Below, piece by piece: positions 8,551 to 17,344 of a stretch of 64,000 nt of DNA. The stretch is from Actinomycetes bacterium (lineage in GTDB: Bacteria; Actinomycetota; Thermoleophilia; BMS3ABIN01), in the NCBI GenBank assembly GCA_021791195.1, contig JAJYXB010000013.1:1-64000 (forward strand), read 5' to 3'. Both the position numbers and the translations under genes were made by a program. How positions within the stretch are numbered: position 1 is the first letter of the stretch; each line of letters opens with the position of its first letter. The notes below the pieces were generated by a model that did not search any database, had not been told where the DNA came from, and saw nothing but the letters and a program-made list of their open reading frames with translations.

Positions 8551-9417
8551 TTATCTCTGCCGCTCGTATATGTAATTGGTGATTCCGGCCAGCGCGGCGG
8601 TTTTGCCGCCGATGCGGTCCAGCGCCGCCAGTGCCTGCCGGTACGACCCGAGGGCCAGCTGCTGGGCTGCCTCAAGACCGTGGACGCTGACATAGGTGCT
8701 TCGCTCCAGCCGGGCGTCGGTGCCCGCCTGCTTGCCGAGAACCGCTGTCTCCCCGATGACATCCAAAATATCGTCTTTGATCTGAAATAGCAAACCCAGC
8801 TCGGCCGCGAAATCGCCAAGCAGCTCGAGGGTGCGCGGGTCCACGCCGGCAAGCAGGCCCCCGGCGCGCACGCAGGCGACGATCAGCCTGCCGGTCTTGA
8901 GCGAGTGCAGCAGCCTGAGCGACTGGTCGTTCCAGGCCTCGCCGGAAACGTCCAGATACTGGCCGCCGACCATCCCCCGGACGCCGGTAGCCTCCGAGAT
9001 CTCCCTGACGACTGCCAGCGTCACCGCGGGCGCCGCCTGCTGCTGCTCGCAGATGAGCCGGAACGCCTCCGCAAACAGGGCGTCACCGGCCAGAATGGCC
9101 ACGTTCTCTCCAAACCGGACATGGCAGGTCGGCTGGCCGCGCCTGAGATCATCGTCATCGAAAGCCGGCAGGTCGTCGTGGATGAGCGAATAGGTATGGA
9201 TCATTTCCAGCGCCGCCGCCGCCGGCAGCATCTGCTCCGGCTCCAGGTCGAAAGCGCCGCCGGTAGCCAGCAGCAGCACCGGCCGGATGCGCTTGCCGCC
9301 GGCCAGCAGCGAGTAACGCATCGCCTCGGTCAGGTGAGAGACCAGGCGGTCTTCACCGAAAACAAGCTCGTTGAGGTAGCGGTCCACGCGCGCCGCCAGA
9401 TCCTCGGGATAGGTCAA
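8551..9417 (-). CDS. ispA: Polyprenyl (farnesyl/geranylgeranyl) diphosphate synthase
   Basis: This trans-prenyltransferase condenses isopentenyl diphosphate with allylic diphosphates. The first Asp-rich motif is DDLPAFDDDDLRRG and the second is KDDILDVIGE. GGKRIRP near the N-terminus binds the diphosphate. The 288-residue length fits short-chain synthases of the IspA type. Chain length cannot be fixed from sequence alone. It lies between xseB and dxs, so isoprenoid precursor synthesis and condensation are co-transcribed. Confidence 0.93.
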   Translation of the reverse strand: MTYPEDLAARVDRYLNELVFGEDRLVSHLTEAMRYSLLAGGKRIRPVLLLATGGAFDLEPEQMLPAAAALEMIHTYSLIHDDLPAFDDDDLRRGQPTCHVRFGENVAILAGDALFAEAFRLICEQQQAAPAVTLAVVREISEATGVRGMVGGQYLDVSGEAWNDQSLRLLHSLKTGRLIVACVRAGGLLAGVDPRTLELLGDFAAELGLLFQIKDDILDVIGETAVLGKQAGTDARLERSTYVSVHGLEAAQQLALGSYRQALAALDRIGGKTAALAGITNYIYERQR

Positions 9418-9423
9418 CTGCGC

Positions 9424-9750
9424 TCAGTCCTCCCGCGGCGGGTCCTGGGGCAGCTCCAGCTGCTGGCCGCCTTCCTCGGAACCGTAAACAACATCCTGTA
9501 CCGCCTGCTCCAGCTGCTGGCTGCTGCTCAGAGCCAGCTCGTTAGCCTCGGTCAGCAGGCGCACCGACTCTTCCCAGTCGGTATTCCCCGCCTCCAGCTG
9601 CCGCACGATCGTTTCCATCCGGTCGATCGACTGGGTCAGACCGCTGAGCGTCTCTTCCAGCGCCCGCGTCAGCCCGGCGTCTGCTGCCCCGCCGGGGACG
9701 GCGGCGGCGCTGCCGCCCGCTTCCTGAAAGACTTCACCGTCTTCATTCAT
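9424..9750 (-). CDS. xseB: Exodeoxyribonuclease VII small subunit (divergent)
   Basis: XseB is the small helical subunit of exonuclease VII. I start it at ATG 9750 (MNEDGE), which overlaps the nusB stop as ATGA. The product is 108 residues. The core from EETLSGLTQSIDRMETIVRQ through EESVRLLTEANELA follows the XseB two-helix pattern. The N-terminal 25 and C-terminal 25 residues are extra. The large subunit gene xseA, normally adjacent, is not between nusB and ispA here and is not elsewhere in the window. Position strongly supports the call. Confidence 0.8.
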   Translation of the reverse strand: MNEDGEVFQEAGGSAAAVPGGAADAGLTRALEETLSGLTQSIDRMETIVRQLEAGNTDWEESVRLLTEANELALSSSQQLEQAVQDVVYGSEEGGQQLELPQDPPRED

Positions 9751-10199
9751 CTCTGGCCTGCCTCCTGGACTATTTTTGCGAGAATGCCGTTCACCAGGGA
9801 ACCGGCTTCCCGCGAGCAGAACCTTTTCGAGAGCGCCACCGCCTCGTCGATACTCACCTCGACGGGGATATCGGGCCGGTTGAGAATCTCGTACGCGGCG
9901 AGCCGCAGGATATTGCGCTCCAGCGCCGCCAAACGGTGCGCCGGCCATCCTTCCGAGGCGGCGTCGATGGTCCGGTCCAGCTCGTCGCGGGCGGCAAGCA
10001 CTCCCTCGACATCCTCGCGCGTGAAACTGTCGGCCTCGTGACCGGTCTCGGCCTTGAGGTTTTCCAGCAGCTCCTCGATCCCGCCGCCGGTCAGGTCCTG
10101 CTGGTAGAGGACAACCATGGCGTCGCGGCGCGCCTGCCGCCGGGTCACGGCCGCCCCGCCCTGCCGCCCGGCGCCTTTTTCAAACTCTGGATCATTCAT
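9747..10199 (-). CDS. nusB: Transcription antitermination factor NusB
   Basis: NusB binds boxA RNA with NusE and supports rRNA antitermination. The helical domain begins RRQARRDAMVVLYQQDLTGG. The C-terminal part has ERNILRLAAYEIL, EVSIDEAVALSKRFC and GSLVNGILAKI, all characteristic. I use the ATG at 10199 (150 residues). A TTG at 10235 would add 12 residues. The gene overlaps xseB by four bases and lies about 90 nt beyond accC, with a GC-rich hairpin between them. Confidence 0.94.
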   Translation of the reverse strand: MNDPEFEKGAGRQGGAAVTRRQARRDAMVVLYQQDLTGGGIEELLENLKAETGHEADSFTREDVEGVLAARDELDRTIDAASEGWPAHRLAALERNILRLAAYEILNRPDIPVEVSIDEAVALSKRFCSREAGSLVNGILAKIVQEAGQR

Positions 10200-10272
10200 G
10201 ACATTCCGATGGTCCGCAATTGTCTGCCGATCCAACCCTTATTCTGCACGGTTGCGCGACATTTGTAACGCC

Positions 10273-10290
10273 GCGGGCGGTCCAGCCCGC
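10273..10290 (-). other. GC-rich hairpin directly after accC
   Basis: GCGGGC and GCCCGC are separated by six bases and abut the accC stop codon at 10291. No T tract follows on the minus strand, so this is more likely an RNA-stability or pause structure than an intrinsic terminator. Confidence 0.35.
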
Positions 10291-11643
10291 TCAAGCTATG
10301 CCCAGCCTGGCGGCATTTGCCTCGATGAACGCGGTCGACGGAGCCCCGTGCGCGAAATCGTCGCATTGGAGGATCGCGGAACAGAGGGCCTTGTTGGTGA
10401 CCACCCCTTCGATGACATATTCATCGAGCGCCCTCAGCGCCCTGCTGATCGCCGCCGGCCGGTCGCTGTCCCAGACGATCAGCTTCGCCAGCAATGAATC
10501 GTAAAAAACCGGTATCTCGTAACCCTCGTAAAGATGCGAGTCGACCCGCACACCGGGGCCACCCGGCGTCACGTAGCGGCTGATGCGGCCGGTATTCGGC
10601 CGGAAATCGTTGGCCGGATCCTCGGCGTTGATGCGCAACTCGATCGTGTGGCCGCGGGGCCTGACCGCGCCGGTCCGGTCCAGCAGTTCGCCGCGAGCGA
10701 TGCGGATCTGCTCCCTGACGATGTCGACGCCGGTGGCCATCTCCGAGACCGGATGCTCCACCTGCACCCGGGTGTTCATCTCCATAAAGTAAAAATTCTG
10801 CTGGTCGTCAACCAGAAACTCGATCGTGCCCGCGTTTTCGTAGCCGCAGGCCCGGCAGGCGGCGACGGCCGACTCGGCCATCTTCTGCCGCGTGGCGTCG
10901 TCCAGCAGCGGCGAGGGTGATTCTTCCACCAGCTTCTGGTGGCGACGCTGCACCGAACAGTCACGCTCCCCCAGAGTCAGCACCGAACCGGACTTGTCCA
11001 CCAGTACCTGCACTTCGACGTGATGCGGGTTGAGCACGGCTTTCTCCAGGTAGATGGTGCCATCGCCAAAGGCCGTCTCGGCCTCACCCGCCGCCATCAG
11101 GAAGCTGTTCTCCAGCTCCGCCTCGGCGCTCACCAGCCGCATGCCCCGGCCGCCGCCGCCGGCAGCCGCCTTGAGCATCACGGGATAGCCGAACTCCGCC
11201 GCCAGCCGCGCGGCTTCGGCCGCACCGGCGACCGCGCCGTCCGAGCCCGGGATCACGGGGATGCGAGCCTGCTTCATCGTCTGCTTGGCCAGCGCCTTGT
11301 CGCCCATCCGCCGCATCAGCTCCGCGCCGGGGCCGATGAACACCAGGTCGTTGTCCAGGCAGGCCTCCACGAAACCCGGGTTCTCCGCCAGGAAGCCATA
11401 GCCGGGATGGATGGCGTCGCAGCCGCTGATCCCGGCAGCGCCGATGATCGCCGGCACCCGCAGGTAACTGGCGGATGCCGGCCCCGGGCCGATGCACACC
11501 GATTCGTCCGCCTCGCGAACGTGCAGCGACTCGCTATCGGCTTCGGAGTAGACCGCTACGCAGGGGATCTTCAGTTCGCGGCAGGCGCGGATCACCCTGA
11601 GGGCGACTTCGCCGCGGTTGGCTATCAGAATCTTGGAGAGCAT
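10291..11643 (-). CDS. accC: Biotin carboxylase subunit
   Basis: AccC carboxylates biotin on its carrier protein using ATP and bicarbonate. The 450-residue protein opens MLSKILIANRGEVALRVIRA. It has the ATP-grasp glycine loop AAAGGGGRGMR, ERDCSVQRRHQKLVEE, and EMNTRVQVEHPVSE. It lies 33 nt downstream of the carboxyltransferase/biotin-carrier fusion gene. It could therefore serve pyruvate carboxylation, acetyl-CoA carboxylation, or both. No accA, accD or other acyl-CoA carboxyltransferase is in the window. Confidence 0.95.
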   Translation of the reverse strand: MLSKILIANRGEVALRVIRACRELKIPCVAVYSEADSESLHVREADESVCIGPGPASASYLRVPAIIGAAGISGCDAIHPGYGFLAENPGFVEACLDNDLVFIGPGAELMRRMGDKALAKQTMKQARIPVIPGSDGAVAGAAEAARLAAEFGYPVMLKAAAGGGGRGMRLVSAEAELENSFLMAAGEAETAFGDGTIYLEKAVLNPHHVEVQVLVDKSGSVLTLGERDCSVQRRHQKLVEESPSPLLDDATRQKMAESAVAACRACGYENAGTIEFLVDDQQNFYFMEMNTRVQVEHPVSEMATGVDIVREQIRIARGELLDRTGAVRPRGHTIELRINAEDPANDFRPNTGRISRYVTPGGPGVRVDSHLYEGYEIPVFYDSLLAKLIVWDSDRPAAISRALRALDEYVIEGVVTNKALCSAILQCDDFAHGAPSTAFIEANAARLGIA

Positions 11644-11676
11644 GGGCGGAACGGGAGATGCGGCGAAGCGGCCGGG

Positions 11677-13527
11677 CTATCCCTCGACCTCCGCATCCTC
11701 GAACAGGTTCGCCGCAAGCGGCTCGATGTAGAACATCGGCGTACCGTATTCCACCGGCCGCGCATCCTCCACCAGCACGCTGCGGACGGTGCCATCCACC
11801 TCGGACGTGACCTCGTTCATCAGCTTCATCGCTTCCAGGATGCAGAGCGTCTGCCCCACCGCGACCTCGTCGCCTTCCTCCACGAACGGGTCGCTGGTGG
11901 GCGAGGCAGCGCGGTAGAATGTGCCGACCATCGGTGATTTGACTACAAAATAGCTATCTGGTACTGCCGGCTTGGCTGCCATGGCCGGCGCCGCCACAGC
12001 CTCCCCGGGCGCCGCCTCCCCGCCTTTGCGTACGGTGATGCGGGTGTCGCCCTCCTCGATGGTAACTTCGGCAATGGAGGACTCCTCCACCGCCGCGATC
12101 AACTCCCTGATGTGATTTATATCCATGGCTGCTCCACCTGTCTGATCCGCTTCCTGCTCCTGTGTCAGGAAGACATCGTCTTCGACGCCATGCCGCCGCC
12201 GCTCCAGAAAGACGCGCGCGGTCGCAGGAAAGAGCGCGTACGTGAGCACGTCCTCTTCGTTGCGGGCCAGATCCCCGATCTCTTCAGCGAACCTGTCAAG
12301 CGTCTCGTCTATCAGCTCCGCCGGCCGGCAGGTGATCGGCTGCTCGTCTCCCAGCACCTTGTGCATCACCTCAGCGTTAACCGGACCGGGAGCCTGGCCG
12401 TATTTTCCCCTCAGATACGATTTCATCTCATCGGGCACGACCTGCCAGCGCTTGCCGGAAAGGACGTTGAGCACCGCCTGTGTACCCACGATCTGGCTCA
12501 TCGGCGTCACCAGAGGCGGATAACCGACCTCCGCCCGCACCAGGGGGATCTCCTTGAGCACTTCCGGCAGCCGGTCAAGCGCGTTCTGCTCCTCCAGCTG
12601 ACTCTCGAGGTTGGATATCATCCCCCCGGGAACCTGGTGGGAGTATACCTGCATGTGCGTGATCGAAGTAACTCCGCGCGAAAAACCGCCCCTCTGACGC
12701 ACCCCTTCGAAATATTTGGCGATCTCAAACAGCCGGTCCAGCTCCAGCTCGGTGTCGTAGGGGGTGCCGGTGAGCGCGGTCACCACCATCTCGGTGGCCG
12801 GGTTGGAGGCGCCGAAAGCCAGCGGCACGGTGGCGGTGTCGATGATGTCGGCGCCGGCCTCGATCGCCTTCAGGTAGGTCATGGGCGCCAGGCCGCCGAT
12901 GTAGTGGCAGTGCACCTCCACCGTGAGATCGATCTCTTCCTTCAGCCGCCGGACCAGCTGCTCGCAGTGGAAAGGCGAGAGCAGCGCCGCCATGTCCTTG
13001 ATGCAGATCGAGTCGGCGCCCATCTCGGCGAACCGGTGCGCCGTCTCCAGATAATGGTCCAGCGTGTGCACCGGACTGATGGTGTAGGAGACTGCCGCCT
13101 GGAAGTGCTTGCCGGCCTCCTTGATCGCCTCGGCCGCGACCTCGATGTTGCGGGTGTCATTGAGGGCGTCGAAAACGCGGAAGATATCCACGCCGTTCTC
13201 GGCCGCGTGCAGCACGAACTTGCGCACGATCTCGTCGCCATAATGGCGGTAGCCGACCAGATTCTGCCCCCGCAGCAGCATCTGCAGCGGCGTCTTGGGG
13301 CAGTGCTGCTTGATCGTCCGCAGGCGCTCCCAGGGGTTCTCGTTCAGGAAGCGCAGGCAGCTGTCGAATGTGGCGCCTCCCCATGCCTCCAGGGAATAGA
13401 AGCCGATCTCGTCCATGCGCCCCAGGATCGGCAGCATATCGCCGGTGCGCATGCGCGTCGCCCACAGCGACTGATGCCCATCCCTGAGCGTGGTGTCGGT
13501 GATGAGGACGCGGCGTGCCTTGACCAT
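11677..13527 (-). CDS. Pyruvate/oxaloacetate carboxyltransferase fused to AccB-type biotin carrier
   Basis: The 616-residue protein has two parts. Residues 1 to about 460 are a PycB/OadA carboxyltransferase: TTLRDGHQSLWATRM, LLRGQNLVGYRHYGD, a metal-site region EVHCHYIGGLAP and the conserved domain after it. Residues 468-616 are a complete AccB-like carrier beginning MDINHIRELI, with SPMVGTFYRAASP and the biotin site EAMKLMNE (K568). PycB and OadA usually carry a different, shorter biotin domain; an acetyl-CoA-carboxylase-type BCCP here is unusual. accB normally occupies this place between efp and accC. A strong internal ribosome site ahead of M468 suggests BCCP may also be made alone. Confidence 0.9.
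   Translation of the reverse strand: MVKARRVLITDTTLRDGHQSLWATRMRTGDMLPILGRMDEIGFYSLEAWGGATFDSCLRFLNENPWERLRTIKQHCPKTPLQMLLRGQNLVGYRHYGDEIVRKFVLHAAENGVDIFRVFDALNDTRNIEVAAEAIKEAGKHFQAAVSYTISPVHTLDHYLETAHRFAEMGADSICIKDMAALLSPFHCEQLVRRLKEEIDLTVEVHCHYIGGLAPMTYLKAIEAGADIIDTATVPLAFGASNPATEMVVTALTGTPYDTELELDRLFEIAKYFEGVRQRGGFSRGVTSITHMQVYSHQVPGGMISNLESQLEEQNALDRLPEVLKEIPLVRAEVGYPPLVTPMSQIVGTQAVLNVLSGKRWQVVPDEMKSYLRGKYGQAPGPVNAEVMHKVLGDEQPITCRPAELIDETLDRFAEEIGDLARNEEDVLTYALFPATARVFLERRRHGVEDDVFLTQEQEADQTGGAAMDINHIRELIAAVEESSIAEVTIEEGDTRITVRKGGEAAPGEAVAAPAMAAKPAVPDSYFVVKSPMVGTFYRAASPTSDPFVEEGDEVAVGQTLCILEAMKLMNEVTSEVDGTVRSVLVEDARPVEYGTPMFYIEPLAANLFEDAEVEG
12124..12139 (-). promoter_or_regulatory. Internal ribosome binding site and start for free BCCP
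   Basis: On the minus strand AGGTGGAG (12139-12132) precedes ATG (12126-12124) with a 5-nt spacer. The ATG is codon 468 of the fusion and begins MDINHIREL, the normal first residues of AccB. Initiation here would give a 149-residue carrier protein (11677-12126). Confidence 0.6.
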
Positions 13528-13531
13528 CGCC

Positions 13532-14095
13532 CTAGCCGCTTACCCTTTCCACGTACTCGCCGGTGCGGGTGTCCACTTTGACCACGTCGCCTACCTTGAG
13601 GAACAACGGCACGTTGACCACCGCGCCTGTCTCCAGCGTGGCGGGCTTGGAGCCGCCGCTGACGGTATCTCCCTTGACGCCCGGCTGTGTATCGGCGATC
13701 GCCAGCTCAACGAAGGTCGGCGGCAGCAGCTCGGCGGGGTTGCCATCGACTACCAGCAGCTCCACGTCCATGTTCTCCTTGACGAATTTGAGGCTGTCGC
13801 CGACCAGCGTCACCGGCAGCGACGTCTGCTCGTAGGTGTCATTGTCCATCAGCACCACTTCGTCCGGGGTCGAATAAAGATACAGCATCTTCTTGCTCTC
13901 GGTGCGCACGCGCCGGAATTTCTCACCTGCGCGGAATGTACGGTCCAGCACCGCGCCAGTGCTAATGTTCTTGATCCTGGTGCGCACGAAAGCGCCGCCC
14001 TTGCCGGGCTTGACGTGCTGGAACTCGACGATCGTAAAGGCCTGACCGTCGACCTCGATGCTCATGCCGTTTTTAAAGTCGTTTGTAGAAACCAA
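13532..14095 (-). CDS. efp: Elongation factor P
   Basis: EF-P rescues ribosomes stalled at polyproline. The 187-residue protein has the three-domain EF-P pattern: KOW-like N-terminus with VKPGKGGAF (K32 at the tip that enters the peptidyl-transferase centre), a central OB domain, and the C-terminal OB domain ending GDVVKVDTRTGEYVERV. The start is TTG at 14095, four nt after GGAGGA. It sits directly before the carboxyltransferase gene and after pepP, as in Bacillus. EF-P would matter for this genome's unusually Pro-rich PilM. Confidence 0.96.
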   Translation of the reverse strand: MVSTNDFKNGMSIEVDGQAFTIVEFQHVKPGKGGAFVRTRIKNISTGAVLDRTFRAGEKFRRVRTESKKMLYLYSTPDEVVLMDNDTYEQTSLPVTLVGDSLKFVKENMDVELLVVDGNPAELLPPTFVELAIADTQPGVKGDTVSGGSKPATLETGAVVNVPLFLKVGDVVKVDTRTGEYVERVSG

Positions 14096-14206
14096 ATTTC
14101 CTCCGAGATGTAAACGTTAAAACAGGGGGGACGGAGAAGATTTTACACTAAAACCGCTAATCAGGGGAAGATGCAGGCAGCCCGCGCCGGATCGCGCACA
14201 ATTTTC

Positions 14207-15304
14207 TCAGCGCAGGAAGATCAGCTCCCGGGGCGCAGTCGTCAGCGGAACGGACCGGCGGGCGCCGATGAGCACCGTATCCTCGATGCGGACGCCGCCC
14301 CGGCCTTCGAGATAGACGCCAGGCTCCACGGTCACGGTCATTCCCGCCGCCAGCGCGTCCCGCGAACGCGATGCCAGCACCGGTCCCTCGTGCGCCTCCA
14401 GGCCGATACCGTGTCCCAGCGCATGACCGAACTGCGGACCATAGCCAGCGGCGGCGATATGCCCGCGCGCGAGCGCATCCACTTCGGCGCAGGCAGTTCC
14501 GGGGCGGGCGGCCGCCGTGGCCAGCGCCTGCGCTTCCTGTACCACCCGGTAGACCTCTTCCAGCTTCGGCGGCAGCGGGCCGGTGGCGAAGGTGCGCGTG
14601 ATGTCGGAGCAGTAACCTCCCACCGAGGCGCCCATATCGACCACCACCAGCTCGCCTGGGCGGATAATCCTTTCCGTGGGAACAGCGTGCGGCATCGCCG
14701 AGCGCGCTCCGGAGGCGACGATGATGGGGAACGGCAGCGGCCCGGAGCCGGCCTCGCGCATCGACCGCTCCAGCATCCAGGCGACCTGCAGCTCGCTGCT
14801 GCCAGTCACGCGCCGGCGGCGCAGCCGCGCAAGGGCCGCGTCGGCGATGCCGCAGGCCCGCCGTACGGCGGCCAGTTCACCGCGGTCCTTCACCTGGCGC
14901 AGTCGCTCCACGGCGCCGCCGCAGTCTTTCAGCTTCACACCCCTGAGCGCCTTTTTCAGCGCCCCGAACTGCGCCTGGCGCAGATGCCGCCCTTCGTAGC
15001 CGAGCGTTCCCAGCTTCAGCCTGCGGGAGCCCGCGTAGGCCGCCGCTCCCTCCAGGGCGGCTCCGCCGGTCACGACCAGGCGATAGCCCCTCACCTGCCG
15101 GGCTGCCTGGAGACGGTAACGAAAGTCAGTGAAGAAGAGTCTCTGCCTGGCGGTAATGAGCACGCACCCGGACGAGCCGGTAAAGCCGGTCAGGTACCGG
15201 ACGTTGGCCAGATGGGACACCAGCAGTGAATCGCATGGCAGCTCATTGAGCAGGTTGTGGCCACGTGCTAGCGCTGCGCGTTTGCGGTGCGTTCCGCCAG
15301 CCAC
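14207..15304 (-). CDS. pepP: Xaa-Pro aminopeptidase (M24B)
   Basis: This metallopeptidase removes N-terminal residues preceding proline. An N-terminal creatinase-like domain (VSHLANVRYLTGFTGSSG) is followed by the pita-bread catalytic domain. Metal ligands are visible in VVVDMGASVGGYCSDITRTF, GHALGHGIGLEAHE, TVEPGVY and GVRIEDTVL. The start is GTG at 15304, with GGAGG about 7 nt upstream. The gene overlaps aroQ by 37 nt. Length 365 is typical. pepP or pepQ are both reasonable names for this clade. Confidence 0.92.
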   Translation of the reverse strand: MAGGTHRKRAALARGHNLLNELPCDSLLVSHLANVRYLTGFTGSSGCVLITARQRLFFTDFRYRLQAARQVRGYRLVVTGGAALEGAAAYAGSRRLKLGTLGYEGRHLRQAQFGALKKALRGVKLKDCGGAVERLRQVKDRGELAAVRRACGIADAALARLRRRRVTGSSELQVAWMLERSMREAGSGPLPFPIIVASGARSAMPHAVPTERIIRPGELVVVDMGASVGGYCSDITRTFATGPLPPKLEEVYRVVQEAQALATAAARPGTACAEVDALARGHIAAAGYGPQFGHALGHGIGLEAHEGPVLASRSRDALAAGMTVTVEPGVYLEGRGGVRIEDTVLIGARRSVPLTTAPRELIFLR

Positions 15305-15714
15305 TCAAGCGCCTCCAGATAGCCGTCCAGTCCCTTGCCCGCGATCGTCAGGCTGCACACATCGCTGATCACGGAGTGCCGGCGCCATTCCTCGCGGCGG
15401 TGGGTATCGGATAGATGCACTTCCACCACCGGCGCCGCCACCAGCTCGAGGGCGTCATGGATCGCGTAGCTGTAGTGCGTCCACGCGCCCGGATTGATGA
15501 TCATTGCGTCCAGGATACCGCAGAGTTCATGGATCTTTTCCACCAGCTCGCCCTCGTGATTGGTCTGGAAGCAGAGGCAGTCGGAAAAACCTGCCTCCGC
15601 CGCCCGCACGCGCACGGCACTTTCCAGCTCTTCCAGGGTCAGCGTGCCGTAATGCTCCGGATCGCGGCGGCCGAGCATGTTCAGGTTGCAGCCATGTAGC
15701 AGCGCCAGTCTCAT
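15268..15714 (-). CDS. aroQ: 3-dehydroquinate dehydratase, type II
   Basis: AroQ dehydrates 3-dehydroquinate in the shikimate pathway. It shows the family order HGCNLNMLGRRDPEHYG, FQTNHEGELVEKIHE, IINPGAWTHYSYAI and VEVHLSDTHRREEWR. The usual GPNLN is GCNLN here and the catalytic Tyr of HYG is kept. I start at ATG 15714 (MRLALLHG). A GTG at 15723 that shares one base with the aroB stop is an alternative. It is downstream of aroB and overlaps pepP. Confidence 0.93.
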   Translation of the reverse strand: MRLALLHGCNLNMLGRRDPEHYGTLTLEELESAVRVRAAEAGFSDCLCFQTNHEGELVEKIHELCGILDAMIINPGAWTHYSYAIHDALELVAAPVVEVHLSDTHRREEWRRHSVISDVCSLTIAGKGLDGYLEALEWLAERTANAQR

Positions 15715-15722
15715 CGCCGACA

Positions 15723-16814
15723 CTATCCTCCCGCCACCAGACGCTCAACCTCCCGGCGAAGAGCGCCCGCATCGACATCACAGTTGATCACCGGCTCACC
15801 CAGGCGCTTGAGCAGCACCATGTTGGCGGACAGGTCATCGGCCTTCTTGTCGCTGGCCATCGCCGCCAGCACCTCGCCGGGATCGATACCCTCGATCCTT
15901 ACCGGCAGACCCAGCAATTCCAGCAGCGACAGCAGGCGGTCGCCGTATTCCTCGGGCAGCCCGAACTCCTGCTGCGAAAGCCTGACAGCGGCCAGCAGCC
16001 CCAGCGCCACCGCCTGTCCATGCGAATAGCGTTGGTAACCACCCGCCACCTCGATGCCGTGGCCGACCGAATGACCCAGATTTAGCACCGCACGCCGGCC
16101 ATAATCGCGTTCATCCTCCGATACGATCCTGAGCTTGTATTCTATGCAGCGGCGCACGACCGGCTCGACATATGCCGTGTTAAGCGCCAGGAATTCCTGG
16201 TTGCCGATCTCGAAATTGTCGAAGAATGCGTCCCCCGTGAGCAGGCAGTATTTGACCACCTCCGCCAGGCCCTCGACCAGCTGATCCCGCGGGAGCGTTT
16301 TTAACAGCGCCGGATCTGCCAGCACCATGTCCGGCTGGTAAAAAGAACCGACGTAATTTTTTGCTTCCGGGATGTTGACCCCGGTCTTGCCGCCGATGCT
16401 GCTGTCCACCTGCGAAAGCAGGCTGGTGGGCACCTGCATCAGCCCGATGCCGCGCATGTAGGTGCTGGCGACGAAGCCGGCCAGGTCGCCGACGACGCCT
16501 CCGCCCAGGGCGCAGACGGCGTCCCGCCGGCGCGTCTTCAGCACGAACAGCCGCGAGTACAGTCCGGTGACCATCTCGAGGCTCTTGGCGCCCTCGCCCG
16601 GGTCGACGACGATCGTGCTGGTCTCCAACCCGGCAGCGGCGAATGAGGCTTCGGCCGCCGCCAGATGGAAGCCGGCCACGTTGGCGTCGGTGATGATGAC
16701 GACCTTGCCCCGCTTCCCCAGCGAACTCCACAGCCGGCCGGCGTCGGCCAGACCGCCTCTGCTGAGAAATACCGGATATTCCTTGCTCCTGGTGTTGGCA
16801 AGCAGCTGGATCAT
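15723..16814 (-). CDS. aroB: 3-dehydroquinate synthase
   Basis: AroB cyclises DAHP to 3-dehydroquinate with NAD and a divalent metal. Residues include ALGGGVVGDLAGFVASTYMRG, VPTSLLSQVDSSIGGKTGVN and the zinc-site region LNLGHSVGHGIE. At 363 residues the length is normal. It overlaps aroK by ATGA, which indicates translational coupling. The pair aroK-aroB behind pil genes is also the order seen in E. coli (hofMNOPQ-aroK-aroB). Confidence 0.95.
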   Translation of the reverse strand: MIQLLANTRSKEYPVFLSRGGLADAGRLWSSLGKRGKVVIITDANVAGFHLAAAEASFAAAGLETSTIVVDPGEGAKSLEMVTGLYSRLFVLKTRRRDAVCALGGGVVGDLAGFVASTYMRGIGLMQVPTSLLSQVDSSIGGKTGVNIPEAKNYVGSFYQPDMVLADPALLKTLPRDQLVEGLAEVVKYCLLTGDAFFDNFEIGNQEFLALNTAYVEPVVRRCIEYKLRIVSEDERDYGRRAVLNLGHSVGHGIEVAGGYQRYSHGQAVALGLLAAVRLSQQEFGLPEEYGDRLLSLLELLGLPVRIEGIDPGEVLAAMASDKKADDLSANMVLLKRLGEPVINCDVDAGALRREVERLVAGG

Positions 16815-17344
16815 GCTATGCCAGCCACACCCAGGCGCCGCAGGACCATGACGATCTCGTCGGCAACGGTTTTGACATCATTTTCTTTTGTATCAACGAC
16901 ATACCGGGCCAGCTCCAGATAAAGCTTCTCCCGCTGGGCATACAACCGCCGAAATTCATCCGCGTCGCGCGCCAGCGGCCGCGAAGAGCGGCGCGCGCGC
17001 GCGTAGGCGCGGTTCACGTCCTCGTCCAGGAGGAATACCAGAGGTTCGCACCGCAGGCGCTCCGCGACCGCAGGGATGGTGACGGCGCCGCCGCCGAGCG
17101 ATACCACCGTGCCTTCCGATGAAACATCCGCTTCGTCAAGCAGCCCGAGGACAACACCCTCCTCCGCCCGCCGGAACGCGGCTTCGCCTTCCTGCTTGAA
17201 GATCTCGGCGATGGAAGCGCCTGCCTGCTCTTCGACCATCGGGTCGGCGTCAAAAAAATCCCATCCCAGACCGCGCGCCAGATAGTTGCCTACGGCGGTC
17301 TTGCCGCTCCCCATGAAGCCGATCAGAATCAGGGTTGGGGCCAA
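16811..17344 (-). CDS. aroK: Shikimate kinase
   Basis: AroK phosphorylates shikimate. The 177-residue protein starts MAPTLILIGFMGSGKTAVG with the P-loop GFMGSGKT. It has DADPMVEE for shikimate, FRRAEE, SLGGGAV and the lid RSSRPLAR. It overlaps the aroC 3' end by 16 nt and aroB by 4 nt. Confidence 0.95.
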   Translation of the reverse strand: MAPTLILIGFMGSGKTAVGNYLARGLGWDFFDADPMVEEQAGASIAEIFKQEGEAAFRRAEEGVVLGLLDEADVSSEGTVVSLGGGAVTIPAVAERLRCEPLVFLLDEDVNRAYARARRSSRPLARDADEFRRLYAQREKLYLELARYVVDTKENDVKTVADEIVMVLRRLGVAGIA

